64,000 bases of DNA. Origin: Ampelocalamus luodianensis (taxonomy: Eukaryota > Streptophyta > Magnoliopsida > Poales > Poaceae). Shown here piece after piece: positions 22,769 through 34,545 of this stretch. The stretch is taken from positions 50,790,896 to 50,854,895 of the forward strand of contig CM070632.1 of NCBI GenBank assembly GCA_036346255.1. Reading direction: 5' to 3'. How positions within the stretch are numbered: the stretch's first letter is position 1; each line of letters begins with the position of its first letter. The position numbers were made by a program, and so were the translations under genes. The notes under the pieces are model-generated. The model saw nothing but the letters and a program-made list of their open reading frames with translations, did not search any database and was not told the DNA's origin.

Positions 22769-23699
22769 CAGGGGCGGATCCAAGGTGGGAGCTTGTGGGT
22801 GCTCAAGCACCCCCTCCTCCCACCACGGTACCCCTAGTATTCCCTCCTCCCACTGAGACTGAGGCATGGAGCCATGGAGGACTGGAGGTTGAAGAAGAGC
22901 CGAAGCCCGGAGGTTGAAGAAGACCCCAGTCGGTGGCTTAAGGCCCAGCACCCCAACGGCCTAGCAAACCCAAATCAGTGGCGAATTTGGCCCAAATCAA
23001 AGCTAGAGATTTAGAGAATGAGGAAGAGGAACAAGCTTTCCAGGCGAACAGGACTGCCGGAACAGTCAACAGATAAGCCGATAAGGTCTCTGGAGACTCA
23101 CCGTCGAGGCGTCGACTTGGCAGCCCAGCGGCGAAGGGGGAGGCGGTCAAGGGAGGGGGAGGCTGGAGCCCGGAGGTGGTCGGCGCGGAGCGGAGGGGGA
23201 GGCCGGATCCCGGAGGCGGTCGCGCGGCGCCAGCCACGAGCGGAGGGGAGGCGTCGAGGCGGGCGGCCGACGCGAGCGGAGGCCGAGGGGAGGCGCCGAG
23301 GCGGCGAGGACGCGGACCAGCGGTGGTGGCCGCGGCGCGAAGTAGGCACCACGCGCATCGCCGCATCCCGCACCGCATCGCCGGATTCGCCACCGAACGA
23401 GCCAATGAGGTGAGGCAGTAGTGAATGAGTGAAATCCCCTATCCCCTAATTGTTTTGGTTGTGCCGTCACTTTTGTATTGTGATGTCTCACAGTGCATGT
23501 GGTGGCCTTTGTGCGATGTGCATCGATCCCCAAATTTATGATGTGCGGATGTGCGACTAATCCTAAATTTATGATGTGCTATGCGACTAATCCCCAAATT
23601 TATGATTGTTGTATTGATATAGATTGTTGGTTAATTGATAGTAGACATTAGTCGATTAGTCAATTTGTTTAATTAGTGGTTGACTTGTTGTTGTTTAAT

Positions 23700-24032
23700 T
23701 ATTCTTAGATTTACAAAGAAGGGATCAAAATATTATTGAAGATATGGGTTTAATTGTGGATGTGGCAAACGCGCTTGCAAGACATGATGGATAATAGGTG
23801 GAGCCATTGTTCAACATAGTAAAAAGCTTTTAAGTCAAATGAGATTGATGTGCCAAGTATGGGTGATCATATTGGAGTAAAGGGTAAATCTGCACGTCAT
23901 AAGCATAAGGTTACTCCCCTTCACTATTATCGTATTGATATTTTCAATGTTGCTCTTGATGCCACTTGTTCCCTTCCTATTTATGTTTGAAATTGATATT
24001 CCAATTACAAAAGACCAGTAGATGTAACTTTG
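23700..24032 (+). pseudogene. hAT transposase exon fragment (DUF4371-type), copy 1
   Basis: The plus strand encodes RRDQNIIEDMGLIVDV followed, after small frame breaks, by segments matching the DUF4371/TTF-type hAT transposases (RLQDMMDNRWEPLFNIVKSF, then HKHKVTPLHYYRIDIFNVAL). It holds no catalytic residues by itself. Compared with copy 2 it has lost single bases at several points. Confidence 0.7.
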
Positions 24033-26725
24033 TGTGAAGCCCCTTTTCCCCCCCTTCCCGGGTCAACCCTCGCCGGGGCCTTCGCCCTCCTCCCGTCAAC
24101 GCCGCGGGCCCCCTCCGCTCCTTCGCTCGCCGGACCCTCCTCCCTTCCCCTCGCGCACGCTACCTCCGCCGCCATCATCACCCCGGCGCCGCACGCCGTC
24201 CTTCGCCCACCCGGACCCCCTTCCCGAGCTCCTCCGCGGCTTTAAAGACCCCGTGCCCTTCTCCCCAAAGCAAGCAACCGAGAAAGAGGAAGAAGGAGAG
24301 CCGGTTTCGTACCTCCGGTGTCGCCGTTGCCGCCGCTGCCGCCGCCTCCGGTCGCCGCCGCCCTAGCCGCACCTCCGTAGCCGTCGTCGTCGCCGTGAGC
24401 CCCGAGCCTTCTTCCCTCGGCCACCGCGCCCGAGCGCCCCCCTTCCTCGCGCACCGCCGCCTCCTCTCCTCCACCTCCGCCGCGCCTCCATCTCCCCTCC
24501 GCCGCCGCTTTCTCTTCCCCCGCGCGCCGCCGCCCGCCCTCCTCTCTCCTCGCCTAACCCCTCCCCTCGTTTGGCACCAGTGCCGAGCGCCCGCCTTTCT
24601 TCTTCGTGGGCGCGCTGGGCGCTCGCCGCTCGCGCAGCAGTCGTTCAGCACATGCTGCAAGATCCGGGCCGGGCCGAGATTTTGGTTGCGGGCCGTTTTC
24701 GGTTTTCCTTTTTTTTGTGATTTTCTTTTTCCTTTTCTATTTTATTTTCAAAGTCAGACTTTAATTATTAATATCTCCCTCATTTTAGCTCCAAAAATTA
24801 TGAAATAAATTTCTAAAAATTTCTAAAATCAAGATCTTGCTAATGGCATAGGTCTTGTTCAATTTGGAGTTCATTTGTGTACTCTTGTGTATTTAATTGC
24901 TTTTGTTGCTTGTCGTTTATTTTTTCTGCCCCAGAGATTTGGAGACGCCGGAGACCTCCACGTCGATCAAGGACAAGACTACTCGGACTCTCTCCCTACA
25001 ACCAAGGCGAGTCAATACTTTGATCATATTGAGCCTACATTTTATGCAAATTATATTCTTTTAAAATAGCAAATTGGATGCTTTAATTCTTTAAACAACT
25101 GTATGTTAAAGCTTAAGATAGTTAATTACCCACTTGTTGATTAACTAATTATTATGCCACCCTTGACAACTTGAATCCCTAATTCCATTGTCACCCTAGT
25201 AACTATATGGTAACACTAGCTATAGGTCGCATTTAAGCGACATGCTAGACTTGTTAAACCGGGACATTAAAATGTCCTAATCATCATCCTTTCAAACATA
25301 AATTGATTTGGGCGGTCATTGCGGGTAAATGATCGAGATGGTTGAATTGTTGTATTTTACATCTCAAAAACCCTAAACTGCTAATACCCCGTCTGGGCGG
25401 ATGGTAAGATGGTGGGTGCGGATGTAGCACGAGAATGGTGGGAATGTGGTTGAGCCGTCCAGACAACCCTAAGGACTTAATCTTGTCACGACCTCCTGTG
25501 TATAACAAGTACAACCACAAGTCTGCAACAAACTGCGACTTGGCTTAGTACATTTATCGAATCCCAAAATCATCTCACCGGAGGGTTAAAGGAGGCACAA
25601 GCTCTGGGTATGTCGGGCTTGGATGGGACACCGAGTCAAGGGTGAAGTTCGCCAGTCGCTGAGGTGTAGCCACGCTACGCCAGTCGCTGAGGTGGACATC
25701 CCGCGCAACGTATGGGCATAACCCCATATGGGTGAGGCGAGGAAGGGACGAGATAATTAGAAAGGTTATTGTGACAACCTCTCGACTACACGACTCACGG
25801 AATCGTGTAGGGCAACGGTTAATTGTCTCTTGTGGGTAAAGTGTACAATCTCTGCAGAGTTATAAATGTTTAAACAGTACGTGCCTACTGGTCAAAGCGG
25901 ACATGGGAACTTAACTTGAGTTAGTTCTATTTAAAAATTTCCTTTGTGGGTGGTATGAAAATTGTATGGCTCACCTAGCCCCGAGATTGGTTATTCTGGT
26001 CTTTGTACCCAGTGTCGTTTAGTGGTGGATGTAACCACAATCAAAATTAAGCATGAAGGTGGAGGTAACCTCTGCTGATACAAATATTGCACAATTTCTC
26101 TCTTTAACTAAAACGAAATTTGTTAAAAATGCTAAGTGCTAGGAATTTGTACTTATGATATTTAAAAGTATTGCTTTCGCAAATAAAAGAACCGAGCCAT
26201 CCTTGTAAGCCTTGCATGTATATCTTTGCATTGTGTATTGGCTCGCGAGCACGGTAGTTGTGCTCATCCTCGCTCTCCCCCAAACCCTTGGATGACGTGA
26301 TGGAGGAGACTATGCTTACTACAAGGAACCGGTTGATGGACAAGGAAACGGCGAAGAGTAGTCTAGGATCGTAGTCTCAGGCCTCGACGCGATCTAAGTT
26401 GACTCGTTGGTACTTGCGCATAACCGATATTATCCGGTCCTTGGGTAATATCACCAGTACACAAAGTTGCCCGATCGCTGTTCGTGAAGAGATGAGCTCT
26501 ACCCTTTTGCTTCCGCTACCGTAATCGGTGTTCTGTATTGTAATCAATTTGGCCTGATCGGCCCCTGCTGTAAAACTCGACCCGACGCGGTCTATGTCAC
26601 TCGGTTGATTGTAATATTGATACTTTAGTTCACGCCATGTATGAACGACTCAGCAATGCCTGTGAGTGCTATCTACTGATCCAGGGAATAGCACGACGTT
26701 TTTCACAGAGGATTCGGATTAGATG
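24033..26725 (+). mobile_element. Truncated LTR of the same family as 56748-60374
   Basis: The sequence runs in the opposite sense to the solo LTR at 56.7-60.4 kb and shares its order of segments: a GC-rich 5' part, the TTGTTCAATTTGGAGTTCAT block near 24855, the GGGTAATATCACCAG-like and CGATCGG blocks, and the end CACAGAGGATTC near 26706. Both termini (TGTAACATCCC and GGGTCCGACA) are missing and there is no 5-bp target duplication. It sits between the two hAT exon copies. Confidence 0.65.
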
Positions 26726-26736
26726 TGCAGACTGAT

Positions 26737-27244
26737 CCCCAAATTTATGATGTGCAGATGTGCAGACTAATCCCTAAATTTATGATGTGCTATGCAGACT
26801 AATCCCCAAATTTATGATTGTTGTATTGATATAGATTGTTGGTTAATTGATAGTAGACATTAGTCGATTAGTCAATTTGTTTAATTAGTGGTTGACTTGT
26901 TGTTGTTTAATTATTCTTAGATTTACAAAGAAGGGATCAAAATATTATTGAAGATATGGGTTTAATTGTGGATGTGAAAACGCGCTTGCAAGACATGATG
27001 GATAATAGGTGGGAGCCATTGTTCAACATAGTAAAAAGCTTTTAAGTCAAATGAGATTGATGTGCCAAGTATGGGTGATCATATTGGAGTAAAGGGTAAA
27101 TCTGCACGTCATAAGCATAAGGTTACTCCCCTTCACTATTATCGTATTGATATTTTCAATGTTGCTCTTGATGCCACTTGTTCCCTTCCTATTTATGTTT
27201 GAAATTGATATTCCAATTACAAAAGACCAGTAGATGTAACTTTG
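26737..27244 (+). pseudogene. hAT transposase exon fragment, copy 2
   Basis: Direct copy of 23525-24032, nearly identical. It retains GATGTGAAAACGCGCTTGCA, which keeps the DVKTRLQ frame that copy 1 has lost. Confidence 0.75.
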
Positions 27245-27313
27245 GTATGCTTATACTGTGTTATAGTCTCAACAGTAGAGCCCCCCTCTATTTTCATCCT
27301 GTATTCGCCACTG

Positions 27314-28110
27314 ATTGTGACAGTTAACACTTAGACTTGGTGCCCTTTGTTGAAGCTATGGACAGAGTATCTTCAATTTTCTTGAAACTTTAGGCGAAGT
27401 TTCATGAGATGTCTACTCTAGGGAAGTTTTTTGTGGAACTTTCGGCGAGGTGCAATTCATTGAAGATATTTGCATGCCATGCCTGCGGGCTGTGGCGAAA
27501 AGACGGGGCGAGCACGTGATCAGATCATCAGGGCGGGCACGCTTCCAAGACGAGCAATCATGGAACCCCATGTTTTCTCTGCTTTGACTTGATTTCTTCC
27601 GCTGTTCCAAGCACATGATGACCACCACGACGATCTTAGCCGATTGGAGCAGGCCCTTGAGGTTTTTCGAGTGACCCGGTAAGGTTTTTCCAGGAGTGTG
27701 ATTATATTGCACGTCTCACCCGATGTCGAGCGGGGCATCCGTGCAGGATGCAGATTCTGCGAGAATTTAACATCTGATGTGGTGATGTGAATCGATAGAG
27801 TTTTGATAGATCTAAGCCGCCGCAACGTTAACCTGTATGTGTGTGTCCGTTTTCTACTGTGTTTCTCACATCATCAGATTCAAGAACCGGCAGCTTTTCT
27901 CATGACTCGTATCGTGTCAAATGAATGTTGTTGCGGGAGCCCTTGGCTGAGCCTGAGATATCTACGGATATCAGCATGCACTCTGTGTCCACGAGGTACA
28001 TTTATTGGATTCTCATTTAATTACCGCAATTGTCCTTTCTCAGCGACCGAGGGTCAAAACCACCGGTGTTCCATCGATTGAACTGCTTGGTGTGTGCATG
28101 GCGATTTTAG
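27314..28110. other. Intergenic, no gene seen
   Basis: It begins with the hAT target duplication. Short frames on both strands were examined and none has a recognisable domain. Confidence 0.4.
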
Positions 28111-28380
28111 AGCATGTACAATAGGTTTATATCAGTCGCCTATAGCAGTGATATTTTTGCTAACGTGGATGAAAGAGAATAAAAAGAGAGAAATATATTG
28201 TCCACAATCCTGTAGCTGATTGTAGCACCAGAAACAAGAAAATCATTAAAAGATTATGTGTTCTATTTCTATAAAGACAACTAAAAAGACAGCAGCTGTC
28301 TTGTATGATCTGTCTTTAATACTGTCTACAAGTGACATAGAGATTTGCTATAAACAGTAGCCGTCTGTACCAACATGCCC
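28111..28380. mobile_element. MITE with TTA target duplication
   Basis: 270 bp bounded by GAGCATGTACAATAG and its imperfect inverse (ends ACCAACATGCCC). TTA is at 28108-28110 and 28381-28383. Size, AT content and the 3-bp TTA suggest a PIF/Harbinger (Tourist-like) MITE. Confidence 0.55.
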
Positions 28381-28645
28381 TTAGATTCTAGCTCTCGTTA
28401 ATTGAGAGAGAGAAAAAAAAAGAAGGTTATACACCATTTATTTAGAATTTTGCGTACACGGCGACCTTAGAAGAAAGAAACAACTGAATTCTCCCATTAA
28501 TCGAGAAAAAGAGAAGGTTTTACGCCCGTTTATTTCGATAGAATTAATTATAAGTAACAGTTAGATTCATCGAATATAGATTGATATTCTAACACACGTA
28601 CAAATAAAATTTCAATCATAATCATCGAAAGAATACGACCGCTAG

Positions 28646-30070
28646 CTAGTGTTGCCTGAGTTCCTTGAAGATGCCCACAAGCACGCCGGCGATTGACAAG
28701 ATGGCGGCGATGGTCTTGTAGTGGTTGTAGACGAACTTGTGGACGAAGATCCGCACGGGCCTGTTACGCTTGTACGCGTCGATCTTTTCCAGGATGACGA
28801 AGTAGCGGCCGCCGAAGCGCAGGTGCTGGCCGAGGCCCTTGAAGAAGGCCAGCGTCTGCGTGTTGCTGAAGAGGCTATGCAGCACGCGCCTCCGCCGCAG
28901 CTCGTGCACGTCCTCCTTCCTATCCATGAGCATCGCGAGCACCGACAGGTACGAGCTGACGACGAAGCCGTAGCCGTCGGCGGTGCTCGCCTCGAGCGCC
29001 GCCATGTTGACGAGCCAGCCGGCGGTGACGTCGTTGAGGAACGCCGGCGACAGGCAGAGCTCACCGAAGACGGGGCCCCTGTTGACGCTCACGTCCCCGA
29101 ACCACGACGCCGTGCTGGAGGTCAGCTCGACGCCCATCTGCGCGAGCTCTACGGCGCTGCTGGACAGCGACGACGAGCTGCCCGCCTGGTAATTGAGCTC
29201 TTGTGCTGGCATGCTGTGTATCAGGCTGTACCGGAGGAGGCCAAGGAGATGCGCTGGCTCGTGGGCTTCATAGATGATGATGCTGTTGCTGCTGCTGCAA
29301 TCCTCATGCGCCGGGATGCTACGCCGCCGTGGTTTCATCCGGAATATTTGGAACTTCAACCATCCCAACCAGCCCTTGTTTTCATTTTTGGGGAAGTACT
29401 TCTCTCCCATCGCGGCAACAAACCCGCGCACGTCCACGGGTACGGCCATAAACCCCGCGAGGGCCTCGAGCACCAGCCATGGGATCTGGTTCTCCAGCAG
29501 CATCATGTCCTTGAGGATGTTGAGCCCGCACGACAGGAACAGCGGGGCCATGCTGTCAGTCATGTACTCCAGCAGGAAGCAGCCGTCCAGGAACATCATA
29601 CCCGCCAGCTCGGCGTCGCTCAGGAGCGCCACGGCCGCGTCGGTGGCGTCGTAGCAGCGGCGGGCGTCGCCTGCGACGGAGAGCATCTTCTCGTACACCT
29701 CCTTAGCTGAGAGGCCCGAGCGGTCGCAGAAGAGGTAGGCCGCCTCGTGCTTGACCTCCTCCATCTCTTGCAGATGAGGCAGGTCATGGTGGTACGGACC
29801 GATGGCCACGACGCTCGGCACGATGTAGCGGTCGTCCTGGCCGCCGATCCCTCGTAGGCCTCGAGGGAACCTGTGGATCTTAGTCTGCATCATTAAGACG
29901 TGGCTTTCGAGTCTCGCTGCTGTCGTGGTCATCCTGTCTTCGATAGCTTGCAATATTTTGTGTGCTGGGACAATATCATGGATAGGTATTGTTCTTGTGT
30001 CTGCACTATCAGTAGCGGCGGCCAGTGTGTCTTGTGCTTGGACAATATCAGCACAAGCAGCAGCGTCCAT
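28646..30070 (-). CDS. DUF247 (UPF0481) plant protein, single exon, paralogue
   Basis: A complete 474-aa frame starting at ATG 30070 (MDAAACADIVQAQ). The open frame extends four codons further upstream to a TTG, which is not a likely start. DUF247 blocks are in the usual order: KIHRFPRGLRGIG, DRYIVPSVVAIGPYHH, LQEMEEVKHEAA, MFLDGCFLLEYM, MMLLENQIPWLVLEAL, FVVSSYLSVLAMLMDRKEDVHEL, and a hydrophobic tail near residues 448-466 (TIAAILSIAGVLVGIF) that should anchor it in a membrane. It is intronless and GC-rich. It faces the 15516-16862 paralogue (convergent), with 11.8 kb of transposons between, so the two come from an old local duplication. Biological role unknown. Confidence 0.93.
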   Translation of the reverse strand: MDAAACADIVQAQDTLAAATDSADTRTIPIHDIVPAHKILQAIEDRMTTTAARLESHVLMMQTKIHRFPRGLRGIGGQDDRYIVPSVVAIGPYHHDLPHLQEMEEVKHEAAYLFCDRSGLSAKEVYEKMLSVAGDARRCYDATDAAVALLSDAELAGMMFLDGCFLLEYMTDSMAPLFLSCGLNILKDMMLLENQIPWLVLEALAGFMAVPVDVRGFVAAMGEKYFPKNENKGWLGWLKFQIFRMKPRRRSIPAHEDCSSSNSIIIYEAHEPAHLLGLLRYSLIHSMPAQELNYQAGSSSSLSSSAVELAQMGVELTSSTASWFGDVSVNRGPVFGELCLSPAFLNDVTAGWLVNMAALEASTADGYGFVVSSYLSVLAMLMDRKEDVHELRRRRVLHSLFSNTQTLAFFKGLGQHLRFGGRYFVILEKIDAYKRNRPVRIFVHKFVYNHYKTIAAILSIAGVLVGIFKELRQH

Positions 30071-30142
30071 GGCGCCAAGCAATACTCAAGGATCGAGTGT
30101 GGCGAACTGGCGATAGTAATTTCGACTTAATTTTGCATGTGT

Positions 30143-30153
30143 GTATATATATA
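30143..30153 (-). promoter_or_regulatory. Probable TATA box of the second DUF247 gene
   Basis: A TATATATATA run about 73 bp upstream of the ATG. The assignment rests on position only. Confidence 0.5.
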
Positions 30154-33100
30154 GTCCGCAGCTAGCTCTTGGAATAACTGACATGTACGCAAACGCAGAT
30201 TCAGAGTGACAGTGAGAGAGGGTTCCCCGCGGCCTTATGTTCCATATGTTAGTATCTCCCTCGCTCGAGTACTGCAGCTGTCTTGATGTCCAAGCATATA
30301 TATTCCTTCCCTAAACTTGACCGATAAATTAAACTCATCTTTATCCAGAGATCCCTTGCCCACGCTCCTTGCTAATGTTTGGTTCCAAGCTTCATTATAA
30401 GCCCTCACCTAAGATTACCCACACAGTACTGTACGTATATTTATCTTTCTTTCTTTCTTTCTCTTTTTCCGTAGCTTTTTTGCCAAATGCTGTACTAGTG
30501 TTTTTTTCTTTCTCATGTTTGTTTTTCCAATATTGTTTTGTTACTATTTTTATTTGTTTCAACTAATTGCCTTAATTTGTTCCACCAGTACTTTACACTT
30601 GTTCCCATAAAAGTTTTCAATTGTTTTCACTAATAGTCTTACATCGTTTCTGATTTCTTTCGCTAATACTTTTTATTTTCTTCTGAATATCGTCCGTCCG
30701 ATGAACTATTTGGGTATTATCAATGAACTGTTGAAATATTAAAACCAAACACGTGGAGCATGTTGTATACATGAGGTCCTTTTGGTAATTTCTCATTTGA
30801 GAAAAGGAAAAGAAATGGGAAAAGAAAAAGAATGTTGGGGCCCACCTATCATTGGGAGCAAGGGAGGTGATAAGGTTGAGACTTAGTCTCAACCGGCCAA
30901 TGCGCATCGATGGGGTGGTTTTCCCTTTCCTCTGTCGTGTAGGCAATTTGGGCGGAAGCAAGGAGGTGGCGGCGGCGCTAGAGGAGCGAGCGGACCAGGT
31001 GCCTCAGGCCTGGCCATTCATGGCAACCGCATTGTTCAACCCTTCCTCCTCCGCTTCAAAGCTGGCTCGCTTCCTCTGTGGCTGATACCCGAATATCGAA
31101 GTGTGCATCTTCTTGTGTGCTTCGGCTTCTCCTCCGATTGGGTTTTCGACCTTGGTTTGGGAAGCTACTACTTCACCTTGGTGGCTCCTGGTGCTCTGTG
31201 GTTGCATCGGGCGGTGCATTGTTGATTGGTCTTGAGCGGCATCTTTGTACCTCGACTTCGTGATTTTGGTGTTTTCCGAAATTGTGAATTGGCATTGTAT
31301 CTCCGACGACCTCGTCCGCTCTTCGCGGCACAGCGGGGCGATTGGTTTTCTGAGGCAGTGTGATTCGCGTGCCTTGCCTGGTATACTACTTGGTGGCTTT
31401 GAGTGCCATCGTATTCGTGAGTATTGTTGTTTTCGTTTTTTCGTATTACTTGGCATTGTGGGTTGTACTAGTAGAAGTCTCATTTGTGTTTAATCTGATT
31501 GATACTAGTACTGGGAGATAATGCCTAGTGATACTGTAGGCTCGTTTTAATGCTTGATGAGATGATTGTCATATAAAAGAAATTGTTTTGATAGCTAAAT
31601 TAGACTTGAGCCTATAGCTTTGCTTACTGTTGTCATTTCCTATGTTGTCGCAGAGCTCGTTATTTTCATGATTCATTGCATTGTCGTATCTTCGTATTGG
31701 GTTAATTATTGCTTTGTGATCTTGCTGAACCTTTGTTGGCAGAAATCAGAACATGCTGATTTCTGATTTCAGTTTCTGAACTAAGGTTACTTGATCCTCT
31801 TTTTGCATGAAGGCTAGAGTGCAGAAATTTTTGTTTCTTGTACTGTCATGTTAATTTGACCCTCTGTTAGGCTGGAAGTAAACCTAGCTGTTTTGATTTA
31901 AGTCTTGACATTTTAGTAAAGCAGTCTCTTGAGCTCAAAGTCTGATTGTTAGTTGTCAAGTTCAATTTAAGAAGAATATAGGCAATAGTGGTGAGGAGGG
32001 CCAAGATTTTATCTTGAGCAGCCTGACATCTGAGAGCAATAAACAACTTTTAAATCTAAGCAGTATGATGATTTTTTATCGTCCACATGTTCTATATTTT
32101 GAGCATATTATCCTGTTTAAATAACTTTACATGTTTATATGTTAATTTTGTCATTTAAATGTTGCTGAAAATATATTTTAATTATGATTAATGCTGCTGG
32201 AATTAATTCTAAATATTTGTTAAAACCGCTTTATTTACAACAGAACATTGACACATTCTCACCTACAACTTAATGAGTGGAGCATCATTCGAAATGTCTA
32301 TAAATGAATTATCTCATTTTTCATTATTTCCGGGTCTTTTCGTTGCATTCACTTACAACAAGAAACAACCACCAGCGTTTGGTGCAGCACCTGCATTTTG
32401 GTTCATTCTTCTTCCTTTCCCCTTTCTTGGTCTTTAGTTTCGTCATATTTCAAATAACTTATCTAATTACAACGTATTAACTGCTAATGCACCAATTTTT
32501 TTTATCAAATCTGATTGAACATCAAAACCAAATGTGTGCAATATTTTTATTTTACGTGCTGAAACATCCAACACCCACTCGATTCATTCCCTTTACCCAA
32601 TTCAAACGTTATGCACTGGAACATTGTCCGTGATATTATTAGTAGGCTGAAATATATCCAATTGGGGCTTTATTTTCTAGATCTCGTTGCTTAGAACATG
32701 ATGGTCCAAACGGATCGCGAATCGGATACTCATTTTAAAAAATATATAATCATTTGAATTTTCAAATTGAAAAAAGATATCGTCTCAAAGTGGCATGGGC
32801 CTCTTAATCGCGGCCGACGTTGGTCAGTTGGGCCACGTCCTACTGAATGGCGTAGTCGAAAGTCGAAATTCGAAGAAACGCGTGGAGGAACAAGCCCATA
32901 CAAGATCCAACGGTCCGAGGGGCCGGCCGTGCCGCTTCCGCTACGCGCGCTCTACTTCCGCCCCTGCGTCCCAACAGAATTTTTTTTCTAAATAAAACAT
33001 TTTTAAATTGTTTTACAAAAACAACCCACACTTTTTTTTACTAATAATCCTCGGTAGTCGCTGGCCCACTAGGCAACTAGGCCCAATCGCACAGTGAACC

Positions 33101-33330
33101 AGCGATTAGGTGACAGAGGAGGCCCAACTGCACGACCAAACCGCAATCGAGGTATTGATATGCCACGTGCCTCCGTCATAGTCGTCTTACCTGCAATGCG
33201 ACTAAGGCAAGTTGCGAATCAAAGACGATTGAGCATAATTTTAAGAAATAATTTAAATAAACTTTATTTTAATTTTACAAAATTAAATAGTCTGATTTAC
33301 AACATATCGAATCAAGTAACAATATATTTA
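30154..33330. other. Long intergenic stretch without identified genes
   Basis: Contains a (CTTT)n run near 30445-30465, a GC-richer patch at 30850-31470 that could be an untranslated exon, and AT-rich, intron-like sequence to 32.7 kb. The frames on both strands lack known motifs. A non-coding transcript or decayed transposon is possible but not shown. Confidence 0.35.
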
Positions 33331-33434
33331 AAGTAAAGATGGCTCGCAACAAACAGGATACAACCATGCAATGGATTACACAAATTGACCACAACGATAG
33401 GAACAAAGCACTCCTAACATGGGCACAAACTATA

Positions 33435-33812
33435 TTAGGTAGCAATTCCAACTTCGTGATCTGCAACATGTCGCCCTCCACGATCTGCTCGATAGCCTCT
33501 CCCACGATCAGGCACCAGCAGATTGGGGACATCATCACCATCCGAATAGTCGTCATTCTCCTCGTCCTCTTCCAATACTTGTTCTTCGGCCTTAGTCCTC
33601 CGATCTTCCCTCTCTAAGTCATCAACTAGGAATTCAATATCCTTCCATCCGTCCGTCTGTCCACTGGAATCGACATACATGTCTGCTGTCACAACCGCAT
33701 TAGCACCACAATCCTCTATCCCACTATCCTCAAATTTTACCTGCAAACCTGCACTATTCTCCCACACTTTACGGGCACTACTAAGTGTACTCGAACACGT
33801 CTGCACCAACAA
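33435..33812 (-). pseudogene. Acidic open frame, possibly a MULE transposase N-terminal remnant
   Basis: 125 codons on the minus strand, rich in Asp/Glu (DDLEREDRRTKAEEQVLEEDEE). The style resembles the variable acidic leader that precedes the MuDR domain in plant MULE transposases (compare MDLEDRDNMTLSEDEGF in the copy near 53.9 kb). No MuDR, catalytic or zinc-finger domain follows in the neighbouring sequence, and the frame lacks a true ATG context. I do not recognise it with confidence. Confidence 0.3.
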
Positions 33813-34074
33813 CCCTCATTCATAGTTACGACACCTACATGTTTCTAACCAGGTCTATCATAACTTTGTTCGCTCCATTAGGCTCAACTCCTAAAAGACC
33901 ACTTCCGGCGAACGGCTCCACTAGAATCTCACGATGACACCATACAATATTGGGTCTAGCGAGAAGCTCTATGTCAAACAATACAACACCTCCTAGATTT
34001 TGAAATTATCCTGATTCGGGTCTGCGTAGAGTCTCCTCCCCTCTCGACGCCCCCGCCTGGCCCTCTGACGGCTT

Positions 34075-34373
34075 TGTTAGAAATAATGCACGGATCAAGG
34101 GAGACAAGAGACACGAATTTTACGTGGAAAACCCTTGCGGGAAAAAACCACGGGCGCCAACCGGCGATGATCACTATATGAGGAGCGATTACGTAACGCG
34201 GGGATTACAATGAGGTATGAGGCGTCAGCGCCAACTCTCCCGTGCGGCTTACAAGAGGTATATATAGGGTAAAAGGACTTAGAGTCCCGTAGGAAACTAA
34301 TCCGCTAATATGGTAACTAATCCGACACTTCCATATTAGAAATTCGGATCACAATATATCCCTTATTTCAACA
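34075..34373 (-). repeat. 3' LTR of the copia element
   Basis: Pairs with 39003-39298. Nearly all differences are one-base indels, mostly in homopolymers. Confidence 0.9.
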
Positions 34374-34545
34374 ATCTCCACCTTGAGACGAATTTCCTCT
34401 TGCGAGATAATGAAGAATCATCAATCATCAAATATCTCCATAATAAGATAAAAATCACCGTGCGCCAACTAGTCGCTAGGACTAGATCAGATACCAACTA
34501 AGCTTGAGCAAAGCTCAAACTTAGTAAAAGGAACTGGTTTTGTCA

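Larger units (their letters stand above)
22769..27313. mobile_element. hAT transposon with nested LTR and internal duplication
   Basis: The ends are CAGGGGCGGATCC and, reversed from the right end, CAGTGGCGAATACAGG. Both are of the CAGnGGCGnA type found in this hAT group. The perfect 8-bp target duplication ATTGTGAC is at 22761-22768 and 27314-27321. Inside are two about 510-bp direct copies of a hAT transposase exon (23525-24032 and 26737-27244) on either side of a truncated LTR. The remaining transposase is missing, so the element is non-autonomous. Confidence 0.9.

Noticed and set aside
24030..24808. Pro/Arg-rich frames on both strands near 24.0-24.8 kb
   Set aside because: Low-complexity GC-rich sequence of the truncated LTR. 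No domain and no consistent frame.
28721..29710. A 329-codon plus-strand frame over the second DUF247 gene
   Set aside because: It is an antisense shadow. The residues have the Arg/Glu/Gln-rich character typical of reversed GC-rich genes.
30071..30082. Start of the second DUF247 protein at 30082
   Set aside because: That codon is TTG. The first in-frame ATG is at 30070.
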